A stretch of 64,000 nucleotides of DNA from Pseudocolwellia sp048296855 (GCA_048296855.1 CP182631.1); one strand, 5' to 3'. Shown: positions 1 to 10,126, counted from the first letter of the stretch. The notes: a model not told the origin generated them from the sequence alone. A program made the numbers and translations.

Positions 1-1
1 T

Positions 2-3000
2 GACTTAGTAACAACACAAATACCTACACTAGAGTTTGCCTACCAATACGAACAATTATTGTCATTTAATCATGAATATCTTGTCACTTTACAAAGCAGC
101 AAAACAGCAAATGAATTAAGTCGTTCGTTAAATATGATCGAAAAAAATATAGCTGATATATCAAAGTTGCCTTTTATTAATGTAAGGCAATCAGGGCTTT
201 TGGCTACGGAAATTAGTGGAATAAAGGATATTGTTGATCGGATAAAAAATAATGAACCTAGAAATGATACTTTAAAGCAAACCTCCATTGCTCAACTACG
301 TTTACTGATCAATACGCTTGTTGAAGAAATAGAAAAGAAAAACCAAGAGCAAATAGTATTTCATCACAAAGTTACCATTAATGGTGAAAATGGTTATATA
401 CCTGCAGGTAATGCCATTAAATATATTGAAGTTACTAGAATATTAGGTCAGTTAAATAAATCACTGTTATTATTTGATGAAGCCACTTTAGGGTTTGAAT
501 CGTTGAGTATTCATGATTCAGTAGATAGTTTTGATGAAATTACTAAAAAGATAGATTTAGCCATAAGTACTTGGTTAAGTGTATTAACCAGTGAGCCGCT
601 AGATATAGAAATAAGAAGTAAAATTGAAGATCTACAAACATTATTTAATGTAGAGCAAAGAGTATTAGCTAAATGGTATAGCCATTTAAGGTTAGCAGAG
701 GAAGTTTTTAATAGAATTAAAAAAGTTAATCAAACGCTCAATACGCTTTATGGCGAAAATAATAAACGCATAAACTTCACGTCTTCTCATTATATTGTTC
801 CTCCTTTTATCACTCAAGTGTTAGAAAAAACGCCTTACACACTTTCAGAAAAATACTATTATTATGGTTTGATAGCTGGCGTTGCAGTTAGTTTGTTACT
901 GATTTTAAGTATATTGTTGAGACTTAAAAGTAGAATCAAACAATATGGCGAAAATACCGTTAATTTATGTGAAAATTTATTAGCGGGAGAAGATAAAAAA
1001 CAAGAGCAAAGTGATTACGTTAAAACTGCAGAACATCTTCGTATTGTTGGCTTGATTCACCAAATTCAAAAGCCAGAGCATAGTGAAAATCAGTATCAGT
1101 CATTAGTTCATTCTCACAAAGATGAATTAACGTTTATTCATAAAAATCATAGTGTCGCTCTTTGGCAATATCACCCATTTACGTCTTATATTGAAGTCAA
1201 TGAAGCTATTTTAAGTTTAACTGGTTTTTCAAACAGTGACATAAGTCATTGGCGTAAGTTAATAACAACTCAATCGTTATCAGAAGTAATAACAGCAGCA
1301 AAAAGTGTTCGTGACTCTCAAATAACTCAAACTTGTCAAATCAAAACTAAAAGCAATATTCAATTAGACATTTGTATTGGTTTTGATGGCACTCGTTGGT
1401 TTGGCACATTAAGTCGAGATGAAAAAACAGAGCAATTTAAAAATACGATTTTGTTGCTTAAAAACAAATTAAAAAAGACAGAAGATCATTCAATTGATGA
1501 GTTATCAGCAACAACTGATAAATTTAGTAAAATGGTAGTAAGGGCAATGCTACAAAGCCAAGGTAGCTCTGTCGATATGAATAGTAGTTCGTTACCTGTT
1601 TACCGACAACTAACGCGTATCTTCGATTGGTGCCGCCAAAGTAATATTGTGATGAAATTACAAAAGAGCCCTCGTAACTTACAAAATATAGATATTAGTT
1701 TTAAAGATGAATTACACGCGATTATTTTTAACGCTATGTCAGAAGCTCACTTGCAACGAAATCAAATATACCTTCAAACAGATAGATTACTTCTCAATTT
1801 TGCCAGTGTAGAACATCGTTTATTCCATCGTATGCTGTTAGGTATCATCAGGGTAACTTTAGCTGAATTATTCAATGCTAAAATGCTAGTAGATTTAAAA
1901 GTAATTGATCGCGATACTGGCTCTCAAACGGTTCGATTTACATTAACAGTGTCGCCGGCTAAAAAATTAAAAAAACTTCCTGATTTGGTTAGTCGATTAG
2001 TGAACGAGGAAGTAAAGTCGACACCTACTTCAGATATTGTTTTTTATATTAAAACCTTAATGCAACGTTTTAATATCAATCAAGTAGAGAGTGAATTGCA
2101 AGACGATGGTTTTAAAGTGATGTTTGCTATGTCACTTGTTGAGCAAGAAATTCATTTATCAGACAAAACGATTAAAGCTAAAAGCTTGAAGCAAGTATCT
2201 ATTGTTTCTGTGAGTGCTTATCCATTTTTACAAAAAGTGGTTAGCCATGCAATTCATGCTGCTGACGGCACTGTATCTACTGTAAATAGCATTGATGATT
2301 TCACTAAAGAGTATAGTGTTAAAACCCTTACCAATAAGCCTGTCGATTTGATCATTTTAGGTGACGATATTTCACGGGTTAACCTTGAAGATATTAAGAG
2401 TCATGTTGATAATCTGCCTGAAAATAAGAAACCTAAATTGTTTGTTATGCAGTCACCCGTAAATAGCGCTTATCATAAAGAGGGTTTGTACAATCAGGCT
2501 TCTATGCCTTTATGTCAAAACAGCTTTCAAGTAAAAATACTTGAACTTTTAGCAAGTGACTCAGTTGATAACAGACTCGTTGAGGCTGAAGTATTAAGCG
2601 AACATCAATATCAATCAACAAGAGTGGAAGTGTTATTGGCTGTTTCTGTACCCGAGGAACATCAATTATTGATCCGATTACTTCAATGGTTAGGTTTACA
2701 AGTACATGTTGTGTCTCAACCTATTGCTATGATTAAACACTGGCAGTCTGGTAGGTACTTAATACTCATGTCTGAGTTTAATCAATCTCCTTTTGTTATG
2801 TTATCAACAGGGCAGAATATTCTACGGGGTGTTTTTACATTTAAAGATATTTTATTTGATACGCCAGCAGGCAATCTTTCGAAGGCAATTAAACATTGGA
2901 AAGTATCAACCCTGCCACATGTATTAGATATAAAAGCGCTTATTCTTCTTCTTTCTCCATGGCTTAAAGCAAAAGCTATTCATATTGGTTCTAAAGAGAA

Positions 3001-3472
3001 GGCAGTTACTACTGTTAATATGGATCAATCATTTGACGCTTTTTTAAATGAAACAGATAAACTCGACAGCTCAGATAAAACATACCTTAATTATTCTCAG
3101 GCTTCTATTGCCGATGAAACTGATTTACCATCTAGCCATGTTTTAGATATGGAAAAATATGCTTTCAATCAAGGCTCTTCAGAGCTTGCCGCATATATGA
3201 TTGATGAATATATTGATGATCTAGATAAATCGATAAGGTTTCTTGAACAAGCTATAGGAAAGCATGATTTTGCTAACACTGCTCAACCTATTCAAATTAT
3301 ATTAAAAGTATCTGAAGTGATGGCCGCCAAAGATATTCACACAGCATGTCTATCATTAAAAGAAATGCTAAATGATACTTCAGATAAAGCCAATATGGAA
3401 AAATATAGGGAAGCCATTACTAAGTTACGTTCACACTTGAAATCCCTTAAAGCCTATACTGATGCGATATAA
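2..3472 (+). CDS. Degenerate hybrid sensor-kinase-like membrane protein (5' end outside window)
   Basis: The reading frame is open to the left edge, so the start is missing; the first in-window start-like codon is a TTG at 59 that is unlikely to be real. The visible part has a mostly helical, probably periplasmic sensor region, one membrane segment (about 860-925, GLIAGVAVSLLLILSILL), a PAS-like stretch (about 1140-1460), a region in the position of HisKA/HATPase domains (about 1500-1990), two receiver-like stretches (about 2195-2480 and 2620-2920) and a C-terminal HPt-like helical domain (about 3150-3470). The signature residues appear lost. No SHEIRTP-type His box and no clear N or G boxes are visible, and where HPt domains carry the phospho-accepting His I read AQPIQ. 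It may be a signalling scaffold or a decaying kinase. The domain assignment is by eye, from layout more than strong motifs. Confidence 0.6.
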   Translation, partial: DLVTTQIPTLEFAYQYEQLLSFNHEYLVTLQSSKTANELSRSLNMIEKNIADISKLPFINVRQSGLLATEISGIKDIVDRIKNNEPRNDTLKQTSIAQLRLLINTLVEEIEKKNQEQIVFHHKVTINGENGYIPAGNAIKYIEVTRILGQLNKSLLLFDEATLGFESLSIHDSVDSFDEITKKIDLAISTWLSVLTSEPLDIEIRSKIEDLQTLFNVEQRVLAKWYSHLRLAEEVFNRIKKVNQTLNTLYGENNKRINFTSSHYIVPPFITQVLEKTPYTLSEKYYYYGLIAGVAVSLLLILSILLRLKSRIKQYGENTVNLCENLLAGEDKKQEQSDYVKTAEHLRIVGLIHQIQKPEHSENQYQSLVHSHKDELTFIHKNHSVALWQYHPFTSYIEVNEAILSLTGFSNSDISHWRKLITTQSLSEVITAAKSVRDSQITQTCQIKTKSNIQLDICIGFDGTRWFGTLSRDEKTEQFKNTILLLKNKLKKTEDHSIDELSATTDKFSKMVVRAMLQSQGSSVDMNSSSLPVYRQLTRIFDWCRQSNIVMKLQKSPRNLQNIDISFKDELHAIIFNAMSEAHLQRNQIYLQTDRLLLNFASVEHRLFHRMLLGIIRVTLAELFNAKMLVDLKVIDRDTGSQTVRFTLTVSPAKKLKKLPDLVSRLVNEEVKSTPTSDIVFYIKTLMQRFNINQVESELQDDGFKVMFAMSLVEQEIHLSDKTIKAKSLKQVSIVSVSAYPFLQKVVSHAIHAADGTVSTVNSIDDFTKEYSVKTLTNKPVDLIILGDDISRVNLEDIKSHVDNLPENKKPKLFVMQSPVNSAYHKEGLYNQASMPLCQNSFQVKILELLASDSVDNRLVEAEVLSEHQYQSTRVEVLLAVSVPEEHQLLIRLLQWLGLQVHVVSQPIAMIKHWQSGRYLILMSEFNQSPFVMLSTGQNILRGVFTFKDILFDTPAGNLSKAIKHWKVSTLPHVLDIKALILLLSPWLKAKAIHIGSKEKAVTTVNMDQSFDAFLNETDKLDSSDKTYLNYSQASIADETDLPSSHVLDMEKYAFNQGSSELAAYMIDEYIDDLDKSIRFLEQAIGKHDFANTAQPIQIILKVSEVMAAKDIHTACLSLKEMLNDTSDKANMEKYREAITKLRSHLKSLKAYTDAI

Positions 3473-3505
3473 TGATTTTAATACAATATTTCAGAGGTAA
3501 AGTCA

Positions 3506-3709
3506 GTGATTGAAAGTCCGTGTGTTCGTAATTGTTGTTTAGATAAAGAAGATGTTTGTGTGGGTTGCTTTCGTCATATTAAAGAAATTGTTGGCTGGAA
3601 AAACCTGACTGATGAAGGTAAACAAAAAATATTAGCTAGTTGTGAAGCACGAAAAGTGAAGTCAAAAAATATAAAAGTAACACATGTTCATCCAGCTAAG
3701 CGTCTCTAG
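3506..3709 (+). CDS. DUF1289 family small cysteine-rich protein
   Basis: This 67-residue protein begins IESPCVRNCCLDKEDVCVGC, the Cys-rich pattern of the DUF1289 (YdhL-like) family, followed by the conserved Trp and a helix ending in a Cys (LASCEARK). The clustered cysteines suggest metal binding, but the function of the family is not established. The start is GTG at 3506, with GAGG at 3494-3497 as ribosome binding site. It follows the kinase-like gene by about 30 bases and its last 14 bases overlap the 3' end of queG on the other strand, so the two genes are tail to tail. Confidence 0.8.
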   Translation: MIESPCVRNCCLDKEDVCVGCFRHIKEIVGWKNLTDEGKQKILASCEARKVKSKNIKVTHVHPAKRL

Positions 3710-4856
3710 GTAAACCTTTTTCAATGGTTCTAATTAAGCGGCCGGTTAATCTTTCGTTTGTTGTGTGAGTTGTTATAGCAAGAGCCTCTTCGTGCTTTTT
3801 TTCTATTTGCTGCTGTAATGCCCACTCAATATGCTCTACAACCATAGGGGAACTGATAGTTAACTTTTCGCTTAATGCATTGATCACGTTTTCGTCATAA
3901 GGAGCATTGCCCAAAGCAATAGCGATATTTCGTTGCCAGCATTCATAGCCAATTCTTCTGATAGGTGAGCCTTCAGTTTTTCGAAGAAAATAAGTTTCAT
4001 CCCATGCAAATAAAGATAAAAGTTTACTATTATCTAACGCTTCTCTGGCATTAAAGTCTTCCTCTTGTGTTATTTTTGCAAACTTATTCCACGGGCAAAT
4101 GAGTTGGCAATCATCACAGCCATATATGCGATTACCCATCGGAGCTCTAAATTCAACAGGTATCGCCTCTTTTAGCTCAATGGTTAAATACGAGATACAG
4201 CGGCGAGCATCTACTACGTATGGTTCTATAATCGCACCGGTAGGGCAAATTTTAATGCATGAAACACACTTACCACATTCATTCGCTGGCGAGCTTGTTG
4301 TTGGTAGGGGAATATTAACTAATAGCTCACCTAAAAAGAACCAAGACCCAGCTTCTCTATTAATGATTAAGCTATGTTTACCTGTCCAACCTAACCCCGC
4401 TTTTTCAGCTAAAGGTCTTTCAAGTATAGGGGCTGAATCTACAAAGGGCCTAAAGTTAAATCCTTCACAATATTCGCTAATTTTATTACCTAACTGTTTT
4501 AGGCGCTTTCTCATGAGCTTATGGTAATCTCGTCCTAATGCATATCGGCTGATATAAGCATGATCGGGCTGTTTTAGAATTTGCGCAAATTTTGCATTTT
4601 CGGGTAAATAATCCATGCGAACACTAATACAACTAAGTGTTCCTTCTACCAGCTCCTCAGGCCTTGTTCGCATTGAACCGTGCCTAGCCATATAGTCCAT
4701 ATTGCCATGGTAATTATTATCTAGCCATTGAGTAAAGTTAGCTTCGTGTTCAGATAAATCAACGTCGGAAAACCCCACCTGAGAAAATCCTAGCTCTTTG
4801 CTCCATAGTTTTATTTTTTCTGTTAGTTCAGTGTAATTTATGGCATTAATTGTCAT
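3696..4856 (-). CDS. queG: Epoxyqueuosine reductase QueG
   Basis: QueG is the cobalamin- and iron-sulfur-dependent enzyme that reduces epoxyqueuosine to queuosine at the wobble base of tRNAs with GUN anticodons. The 386-residue product is close to the E. coli length (379). It carries two ferredoxin-type clusters, CGKCVSCIKICPTGAI near residue 195 and CDDCQLICPWNKFA near residue 248, plus the conserved FVDSAPILERPLAEKAGLG segment. A C-terminal helical-repeat part follows. It is transcribed divergently from tsaE, which is also next to it in E. coli, with 224 bases between the two starts. Confidence 0.95.
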   Translation of the reverse strand: MTINAINYTELTEKIKLWSKELGFSQVGFSDVDLSEHEANFTQWLDNNYHGNMDYMARHGSMRTRPEELVEGTLSCISVRMDYLPENAKFAQILKQPDHAYISRYALGRDYHKLMRKRLKQLGNKISEYCEGFNFRPFVDSAPILERPLAEKAGLGWTGKHSLIINREAGSWFFLGELLVNIPLPTTSSPANECGKCVSCIKICPTGAIIEPYVVDARRCISYLTIELKEAIPVEFRAPMGNRIYGCDDCQLICPWNKFAKITQEEDFNAREALDNSKLLSLFAWDETYFLRKTEGSPIRRIGYECWQRNIAIALGNAPYDENVINALSEKLTISSPMVVEHIEWALQQQIEKKHEEALAITTHTTNERLTGRLIRTIEKGLPRDA

Positions 4857-5080
4857 GGGGTATTAAAGCTAGTGTGCGTTTTTTATAGTTTATCATCGTT
4901 TTAATGGGATAAATAATACGATTAAGACGAAAATTTATATACGTAATAGCGATCTCTTATAATAAGAACAAAAAGTTACAGATAAATAACAATTTAACTT
5001 GATCTGTTATTGCGACAAAAGATCATTTAGGTAAACTAGCAAAATGAATATAAATATAATATTGAAATGAACTATTCGTA

Positions 5081-5572
5081 ATGAATAATAAAACTGATGC
5101 ATTAACCTACGACTTAGTAAACTCTGAAGCCACTATTGCTATGGGAAGTCTATTAGCAAAAATTATTAAAGATGATCTCAAACAAGGGCTTATTGTATAT
5201 TTACATGGAGACTTAGGCGCAGGGAAAACAACATTAACACGAGGCTTTGTACAAGGTATGGGGCATCAAGGTAATGTAAAAAGCCCAACCTATACTTTAG
5301 TTGAACCTTATGAGTTAGAATTATGGAACGTATATCATTTTGATTTATATCGATTAGCCGATCCCGAAGAACTTGAATACATGGGAATTAGAGATTATTT
5401 CGGTGAGAATAGTTGTAGCTTTATTGAATGGCCAGAAAAAGGAGAGGGCTTTTTACCTGAAGCAGACTTAATCATTAATATTGAATATAAAAATGCCGAA
5501 AGAACTATACGCTTTGATGCTAAAACAACATTATCTCAGTTTCTTTTAGAAAAACTAACTCAATATAATTAA
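5081..5572 (+). CDS. tsaE: tRNA threonylcarbamoyladenosine biosynthesis ATPase TsaE
   Basis: TsaE is the P-loop ATPase that works with TsaB and TsaD to make the t6A modification next to the anticodon of ANN-decoding tRNAs. The 163-residue product has the Walker A motif GDLGAGKTTLTRG near residue 45, the SPTYTLVEPYE switch segment and the FDLYRLADPEELEYMG block typical of the family (old name YjeE). It opens the tsaE-amiB-mutL-miaA-hfq run; amiB starts 27 bases after its stop codon. The ATG at 5081 has no strong ribosome binding site, but the protein aligns from its first residues. Confidence 0.95.
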   Translation: MNNKTDALTYDLVNSEATIAMGSLLAKIIKDDLKQGLIVYLHGDLGAGKTTLTRGFVQGMGHQGNVKSPTYTLVEPYELELWNVYHFDLYRLADPEELEYMGIRDYFGENSCSFIEWPEKGEGFLPEADLIINIEYKNAERTIRFDAKTTLSQFLLEKLTQYN

Positions 5573-5599
5573 TAAAAACACATTTACTATAGGACCTTC

Positions 5600-6922
5600 A
5601 TGCTCTTTGCTGTAACAAAACGACAATTTATTTTATTGATGACTTTATTATGCCTATTGTCGACGCAGGTATATGCGGCTAATAATATTAAAGGTGTTCG
5701 TATTTGGCCAGCACCAGATAGTACTCGTGTTGTTTTTGACTTATCTGAAAAACCAGAATTTTCCTATTTTAGCTTGTCTAAACCTCAGCGATTAGTGATC
5801 GACTTTGCTAATAGTAAATCACTCGTTTCATTAACTAATGTTTTAAAAGATGATAATCGAATTAAAAAGATTCGTACGAGTCAACCTCCCAAAAAAGGTA
5901 CTACCCGACTTGTTTTAGAATTAGCTGAAAACTACCAATTATCTATATTTCCTCTAGCGCCCGCTGGAACTTACGGTGATCGATTAGTTATAGATATTTA
6001 TGATAAGAATGACTCAGACACCACAACACAGAGTCTTAATATATCAAGTAAAAGAGATATTGTTATTGCCATAGTTGCAGGGCATGGTGGTGAAGATCCT
6101 GGTTCTATAGGTGCTCGTGGTACTTATGAAAAACGAATTACGCTTAGCATAGCCAAAAAATTAGAAAAACTCATAAATCGTCAACCCGGACTTAAAGCGG
6201 TAATGATCCGAAAAGGTGATTACTATGTTAATCACGACAAAAAAACCGAGTTAGCGAGAAAAAGCAAAGCGGATCTTCTAATTTCTATTCATGCCGATGC
6301 TTTTACTTCCTCTAAGCCGAGTGGTGCTTCTGTACTCGTACAGTCAACTAGGCGAGCTAATTCTGAGTTTACCCGTTGGATAGCCAATCGCCAAAAAGAA
6401 TCAGAGCTTTTGGGTGGTGCGGGTGAAACCATCAAAAAAACGAAAGATAAAAACTTAGCTATTACTTTAGCGGATATGAAAAAAGAATATACGATGGGGA
6501 GCAGTTACGCATTTGCCGAGCACGTAATACGTCAACTTAAAAAAGTAACAAAGCTGCATAAGAGTAGCCCTGAAGGCTTAAGTTTAGCGGTGTTAAAATC
6601 TTCTGATATTCCTTCAGTACTCATTGAAACAGGTTTTATTTCAAATCCACAAGAAGAACGTAACTTAACGAGCTTTGCTCATCAGCAAAAATTAGCTAGA
6701 GCTATTTATACTGCTGTGGATACTTACTTTAGTGATAACCCACCAGATGGAACTCTTTATGCTACTGGCCAGCTAAAACAACATAAAATACGTTCTGGTG
6801 AATCATTAAGTGTTGTTGCTAAACGATATAATGTCTCAGTGAGTAATTTAAAGAAAAAAAACAACTTGAAATCAAATGTCATTAAAATCGGGCAGACACT
6901 AATCATTCCGCGAGCTGAATAA
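5600..6922 (+). CDS. amiB: N-acetylmuramoyl-L-alanine amidase (AmiB/AmiC type)
   Basis: This is a periplasmic zinc amidase that cuts the bond between MurNAc and the peptide stem during cell separation. The 440-residue precursor has an N-terminal signal peptide (hydrophobic stretch FILLMTLLCLLSTQVYA), an AMIN domain (about 28-130) for septal peptidoglycan targeting, an Amidase_3 catalytic domain (about 150-375) and a C-terminal LysM domain (about 395-437, starting KIRSGESLSVVAKRYNVS). Zinc and catalytic residues are visible in AGHGGEDPG, the Glu of TYEKR, SIHADA and the Glu of VLIETGFISN. The stop is five bases before mutL, so the two are probably co-transcribed. Confidence 0.93.
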   Translation: MLFAVTKRQFILLMTLLCLLSTQVYAANNIKGVRIWPAPDSTRVVFDLSEKPEFSYFSLSKPQRLVIDFANSKSLVSLTNVLKDDNRIKKIRTSQPPKKGTTRLVLELAENYQLSIFPLAPAGTYGDRLVIDIYDKNDSDTTTQSLNISSKRDIVIAIVAGHGGEDPGSIGARGTYEKRITLSIAKKLEKLINRQPGLKAVMIRKGDYYVNHDKKTELARKSKADLLISIHADAFTSSKPSGASVLVQSTRRANSEFTRWIANRQKESELLGGAGETIKKTKDKNLAITLADMKKEYTMGSSYAFAEHVIRQLKKVTKLHKSSPEGLSLAVLKSSDIPSVLIETGFISNPQEERNLTSFAHQQKLARAIYTAVDTYFSDNPPDGTLYATGQLKQHKIRSGESLSVVAKRYNVSVSNLKKKNNLKSNVIKIGQTLIIPRAE

Positions 6923-6927
6923 AAATA

Positions 6928-8820
6928 ATGCCTATAGAAATCCTTCCAGCCCAGTTGGCAAACCAGATTGCGGCAGGCGAAGTCGTTGAACGTCCAGCAT
7001 CGGTAATTAAAGAGTTAGTCGAAAACAGCATAGATGCTGGCGCGACAACGATTAAAATCCAAATTGAAAAGGGGGGAGCTAAACGCATTAAAATAAGTGA
7101 TAACGGAAGCGGGATATCGAAAGATGAACTGGCTTTAGCACTTAGTCGACATGCAACCAGTAAAATAAAAACATTAAATGATCTTGAAGGTATAAGTAGT
7201 CTTGGTTTTAGAGGAGAAGCTTTAGCTTCTATTAGCTCTGTTTCCCGCCTGACTTTAACTTCTAAACCTGCTGATCAAGAATCAGCATGGCAAGCTTCTG
7301 CGGAAGGTCGTGACATGGCGGTTGATATTAAGCCTGCAGCACACCCCAACGGGACTACTATAGATGTACAAGATCTGTTTTTTAATACACCGGCTAGGCG
7401 AAAATTTTTACGTACAGATAAAACAGAATTTACTCATATTGAAGAAGTGATTAAAAGAATCGCTCTTGCTTGTTTAGATATCACCTTTGTTTTAACACAT
7501 AACGATAAGATCATACGTCAATATAGGGCTGCAACAACTAAAGCCCAATACACTAAGCGTGTTGCACAAATTTGCGGTCAAAAGTTTATTGATCATGCTA
7601 TAGAAGTCGAATGTAGTCATGACGACCTACACTTTAGCGGTTGGCTAGCTAAACCCAGTTTTGCGCGTAATCAAAATGATTTATGCTACAGTTACGTTAA
7701 TGGCCGTATGATGCGTGATAAACTCATTAATCATGCAATTAGACAGGCATACAGCGATTTATTGCCGCCAGATACCTATCCTGCATTTGTGCTTTTTTTA
7801 ACGCTAAATCATCGGGATGTTGATGTAAATGTTCATCCGGCCAAGCACGAAGTACGTTTTCATCAAGGGCGCTATATTCACGATTTTATTTTTTCTGTTT
7901 GTCAAAGAGCCTTCAATGATGAGGGTATTGTTCAACATTCTTTAATGGATTTACATCATATTGATCAAAACGAAAACGATAAAACTAGCAGTTCAGAACC
8001 TGATAAACATACAAGCATACAATATCAACCATCATACCAACAGGCTGCCGTTGACCAAAGTTATATAAAACCCTTGTCGTATGTAAATGAAGGAAGCCCT
8101 TCTCAATATACGCCTTCTCATTCAAGTTATCATCATTCACGCCCTTCAACTAAAGGGAAAGATGCTTACTATCAGTTAATGAGTAATGAAGTTGACTTAG
8201 CCGAAAGTCAAACGCCGAAAGTTGGTGAAGACTTACATACAAGTGTTGCTAATGTTAATAAAGTTGTAAGAGGTGTATTAGTTCTTCATATTATTCAAGT
8301 AAGCTACGCATTAATTTTACTGGACCATGAATTACGTTTACTTTCTTTAACAAAGTTAGAAACTGATCTATTGGCCAATGAGTTAGCGTCAAAATGGGAA
8401 GCCGGCTTTATAAGTCAACCTTTGTTGCTGCCTGTAAAAATACAAAGTGAAAAATTACAATGTGTTTTTTTAGAAAAAAATAAGCATAATTTCGAACGCT
8501 TAGGTATTGCTTTTAATGTCATCAGTAAAAGCTCTGTGCAAGTTAGGCAATTCCCTGCCTGTTTACGTAATAAAGATGTTTGTAGTAGTTTCTTACATTT
8601 ATTAAATGCACTTTTTAATAAAAATGAACATAACGAATTAGAGGATAAAGATTGGCTTTTAGCGCTTACTTCCTTGTTATTACAAGAAACTTATACCATA
8701 GAATCTACTAATATCTTATTGAGTAAAATACAAAACTTACAATCTGATATAAAAGAAAAACTTTTACTCTTGAATTCTACACCTGTAGACCTTACATCTG
8801 AATTAAATAAATTAATGTAA
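6928..8820 (+). CDS. mutL: DNA mismatch repair protein MutL
   Basis: MutL is the GHKL ATPase that links MutS mismatch recognition to strand incision. The 630-residue product has the family's N-terminal motifs: IAAGEVVERPASVIKELVEN, the DNGSGI box, SRHATSKI and LGFRGEALASISSV. After the transducer domain (VNVHPAKHEVRF near residue 305) comes a low-complexity linker (about 340-430) and a C-terminal dimerisation domain. I see no DQHAxxExxxxE endonuclease motif, so it should be the nuclease-free, MutH-dependent type found in enterics and their relatives. miaA starts 15 bases downstream. Confidence 0.96.
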   Translation: MPIEILPAQLANQIAAGEVVERPASVIKELVENSIDAGATTIKIQIEKGGAKRIKISDNGSGISKDELALALSRHATSKIKTLNDLEGISSLGFRGEALASISSVSRLTLTSKPADQESAWQASAEGRDMAVDIKPAAHPNGTTIDVQDLFFNTPARRKFLRTDKTEFTHIEEVIKRIALACLDITFVLTHNDKIIRQYRAATTKAQYTKRVAQICGQKFIDHAIEVECSHDDLHFSGWLAKPSFARNQNDLCYSYVNGRMMRDKLINHAIRQAYSDLLPPDTYPAFVLFLTLNHRDVDVNVHPAKHEVRFHQGRYIHDFIFSVCQRAFNDEGIVQHSLMDLHHIDQNENDKTSSSEPDKHTSIQYQPSYQQAAVDQSYIKPLSYVNEGSPSQYTPSHSSYHHSRPSTKGKDAYYQLMSNEVDLAESQTPKVGEDLHTSVANVNKVVRGVLVLHIIQVSYALILLDHELRLLSLTKLETDLLANELASKWEAGFISQPLLLPVKIQSEKLQCVFLEKNKHNFERLGIAFNVISKSSVQVRQFPACLRNKDVCSSFLHLLNALFNKNEHNELEDKDWLLALTSLLLQETYTIESTNILLSKIQNLQSDIKEKLLLLNSTPVDLTSELNKLM

Positions 8821-8835
8821 CCTAGCGCTTTAATT

Positions 8836-9780
8836 ATGCCAACTACCGCTGATATGAATAAATCTTTACCCATTATTTGTATCATGGGGCCAACAGCTTC
8901 CGGTAAAACCGCGTTAGCTATGGGACTGCAAGATCAGTTACCTGTTGATATTATTAGTGTTGACTCAGCTCTAGTTTATAAACATATGGATATAGGTACA
9001 GCAAAGCCTACATTTGAAGAGTTGCAAAAGTATCCTCATCAATTAATTAATATGATTGATGCAGCAGAAAGCTACTCTGCATCAGACTTTTGTAGTGATG
9101 CATCAACGGCAATTAAACGTTCACACGCCAACCAGAGAATTCCTGTGCTGGTTGGTGGAACAATGATGTATTTTAAAAGTCTTATTGAAGGGATATCGCC
9201 TTTACCTGCAGCTAATGCAGAAATAAGAAAAGAAATTGAATTGGAAGTTGCCGAAAAAGGCTGGGACAAACTTCATGAAGAATTAGACGCTATTGATCCT
9301 GTATCTGCGGCAAGAATTCATAAAAATGACCCTCAACGGTTATCAAGAGCATTAGAGGTTTATCGTTTAACAGGGAAATCTTTAACCGAATTAACACAGG
9401 TAAAAGGTGAGGGCTTACAAGGTAATGTATTGCAGTTTGCCTTAACACCAAAAAATCGTAGTACTTTGCATGATCGAATTGAATTACGATTTAATCAAAT
9501 GATTACTCAAGGTTTTGAACAAGAGGTCGTTAAATTAAAAGAACGACAAGATTTACATATCGACCTACCATCAATGAGATGTGTAGGTTATCGGCAAATG
9601 TGGCAATATTTAGATGGAGATTATGATCACAAAGAAATGATATATAGAGGCATATGTGCAACTAGGCAATTGGCTAAACGTCAATTAACTTGGTTACGTA
9701 GCTGGCAAGGAGCAACCAATCTTACGATGGAAGATGAAAATAATTTGCAACAAATTATCTCAATCGTAAATAAACTTTAA
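8836..9780 (+). CDS. miaA: tRNA dimethylallyltransferase MiaA
   Basis: MiaA adds a dimethylallyl group to A37 of tRNAs that read UNN codons, the first step towards ms2i6A. The 314-residue protein has the P-loop GPTASGKTALAMG near residue 18, the SVDSALVYKHMDIGTAKP substrate segment, VGGTMMYFKSLIEG, DPQRLSRALEVYRLTG and the C-terminal block MRCVGYRQMWQYLDG followed by ATRQLAKRQLTWLR. The ATG at 8836 puts ten residues ahead of the conserved core; a second in-frame ATG lies at 8854. miaA-hfq-hflX is the same order as in E. coli. Confidence 0.96.
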   Translation: MPTTADMNKSLPIICIMGPTASGKTALAMGLQDQLPVDIISVDSALVYKHMDIGTAKPTFEELQKYPHQLINMIDAAESYSASDFCSDASTAIKRSHANQRIPVLVGGTMMYFKSLIEGISPLPAANAEIRKEIELEVAEKGWDKLHEELDAIDPVSAARIHKNDPQRLSRALEVYRLTGKSLTELTQVKGEGLQGNVLQFALTPKNRSTLHDRIELRFNQMITQGFEQEVVKLKERQDLHIDLPSMRCVGYRQMWQYLDGDYDHKEMIYRGICATRQLAKRQLTWLRSWQGATNLTMEDENNLQQIISIVNKL

Positions 9781-9874
9781 ATATTGATGTATAATTAATA
9801 ACTTGGCTGAATACTCAGCTATAATTATTACAAAAATAGCAACAATCTATTAAAAATAACAAGAGGGCCAAAAA

Positions 9875-10126
9875 ATGGCAAAGGGGCAATCGTTACAAGA
9901 CCCGTTTTTGAATGCTTTACGTCGTGATCGCATTCCTGTAGCAATATACTTAGTAAATGGCATTAAATTACAAGGGCAAGTTGAGTCTTTTGATCAATTT
10001 GTTATATTGCTTAAAAACACGGTAAGCCAAATGGTTTACAAGCATGCAATTTCTACTGTAGTACCGTCACGTGCTGTGATTACTACACCAGCAGCATCGA
10101 ATGAATCTGCGGATCAACAAGATTAA
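9875..10126 (+). CDS. hfq: RNA-binding protein Hfq
   Basis: Hfq is the hexameric Sm-like chaperone that pairs small RNAs with mRNAs. The 83-residue product contains the full Sm fold: KGQSLQDPFLNALRRDRIPV with the proximal-face Gln and rim Arg residues, then LVNGIKLQGQVESFDQFVIL (Sm1) and the YKHAISTVVPSR Sm2 motif with the uridine-binding YKH. The C-terminal tail is short (about 16 residues against some 35 in E. coli). The ribosome binding site is AAGAGGG just upstream of 9875. The gap after miaA holds two TATAAT-like sequences (9790 and 9830) that may mark its own promoter, but neither has a good -35. Confidence 0.97.
   Translation: MAKGQSLQDPFLNALRRDRIPVAIYLVNGIKLQGQVESFDQFVILLKNTVSQMVYKHAISTVVPSRAVITTPAASNESADQQD

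Noticed and set aside
4099..4527. 142-codon forward frame opposite queG
   Set aside because: Lies wholly within queG, whose iron-sulfur motifs are intact; no ribosome binding site or family resemblance.
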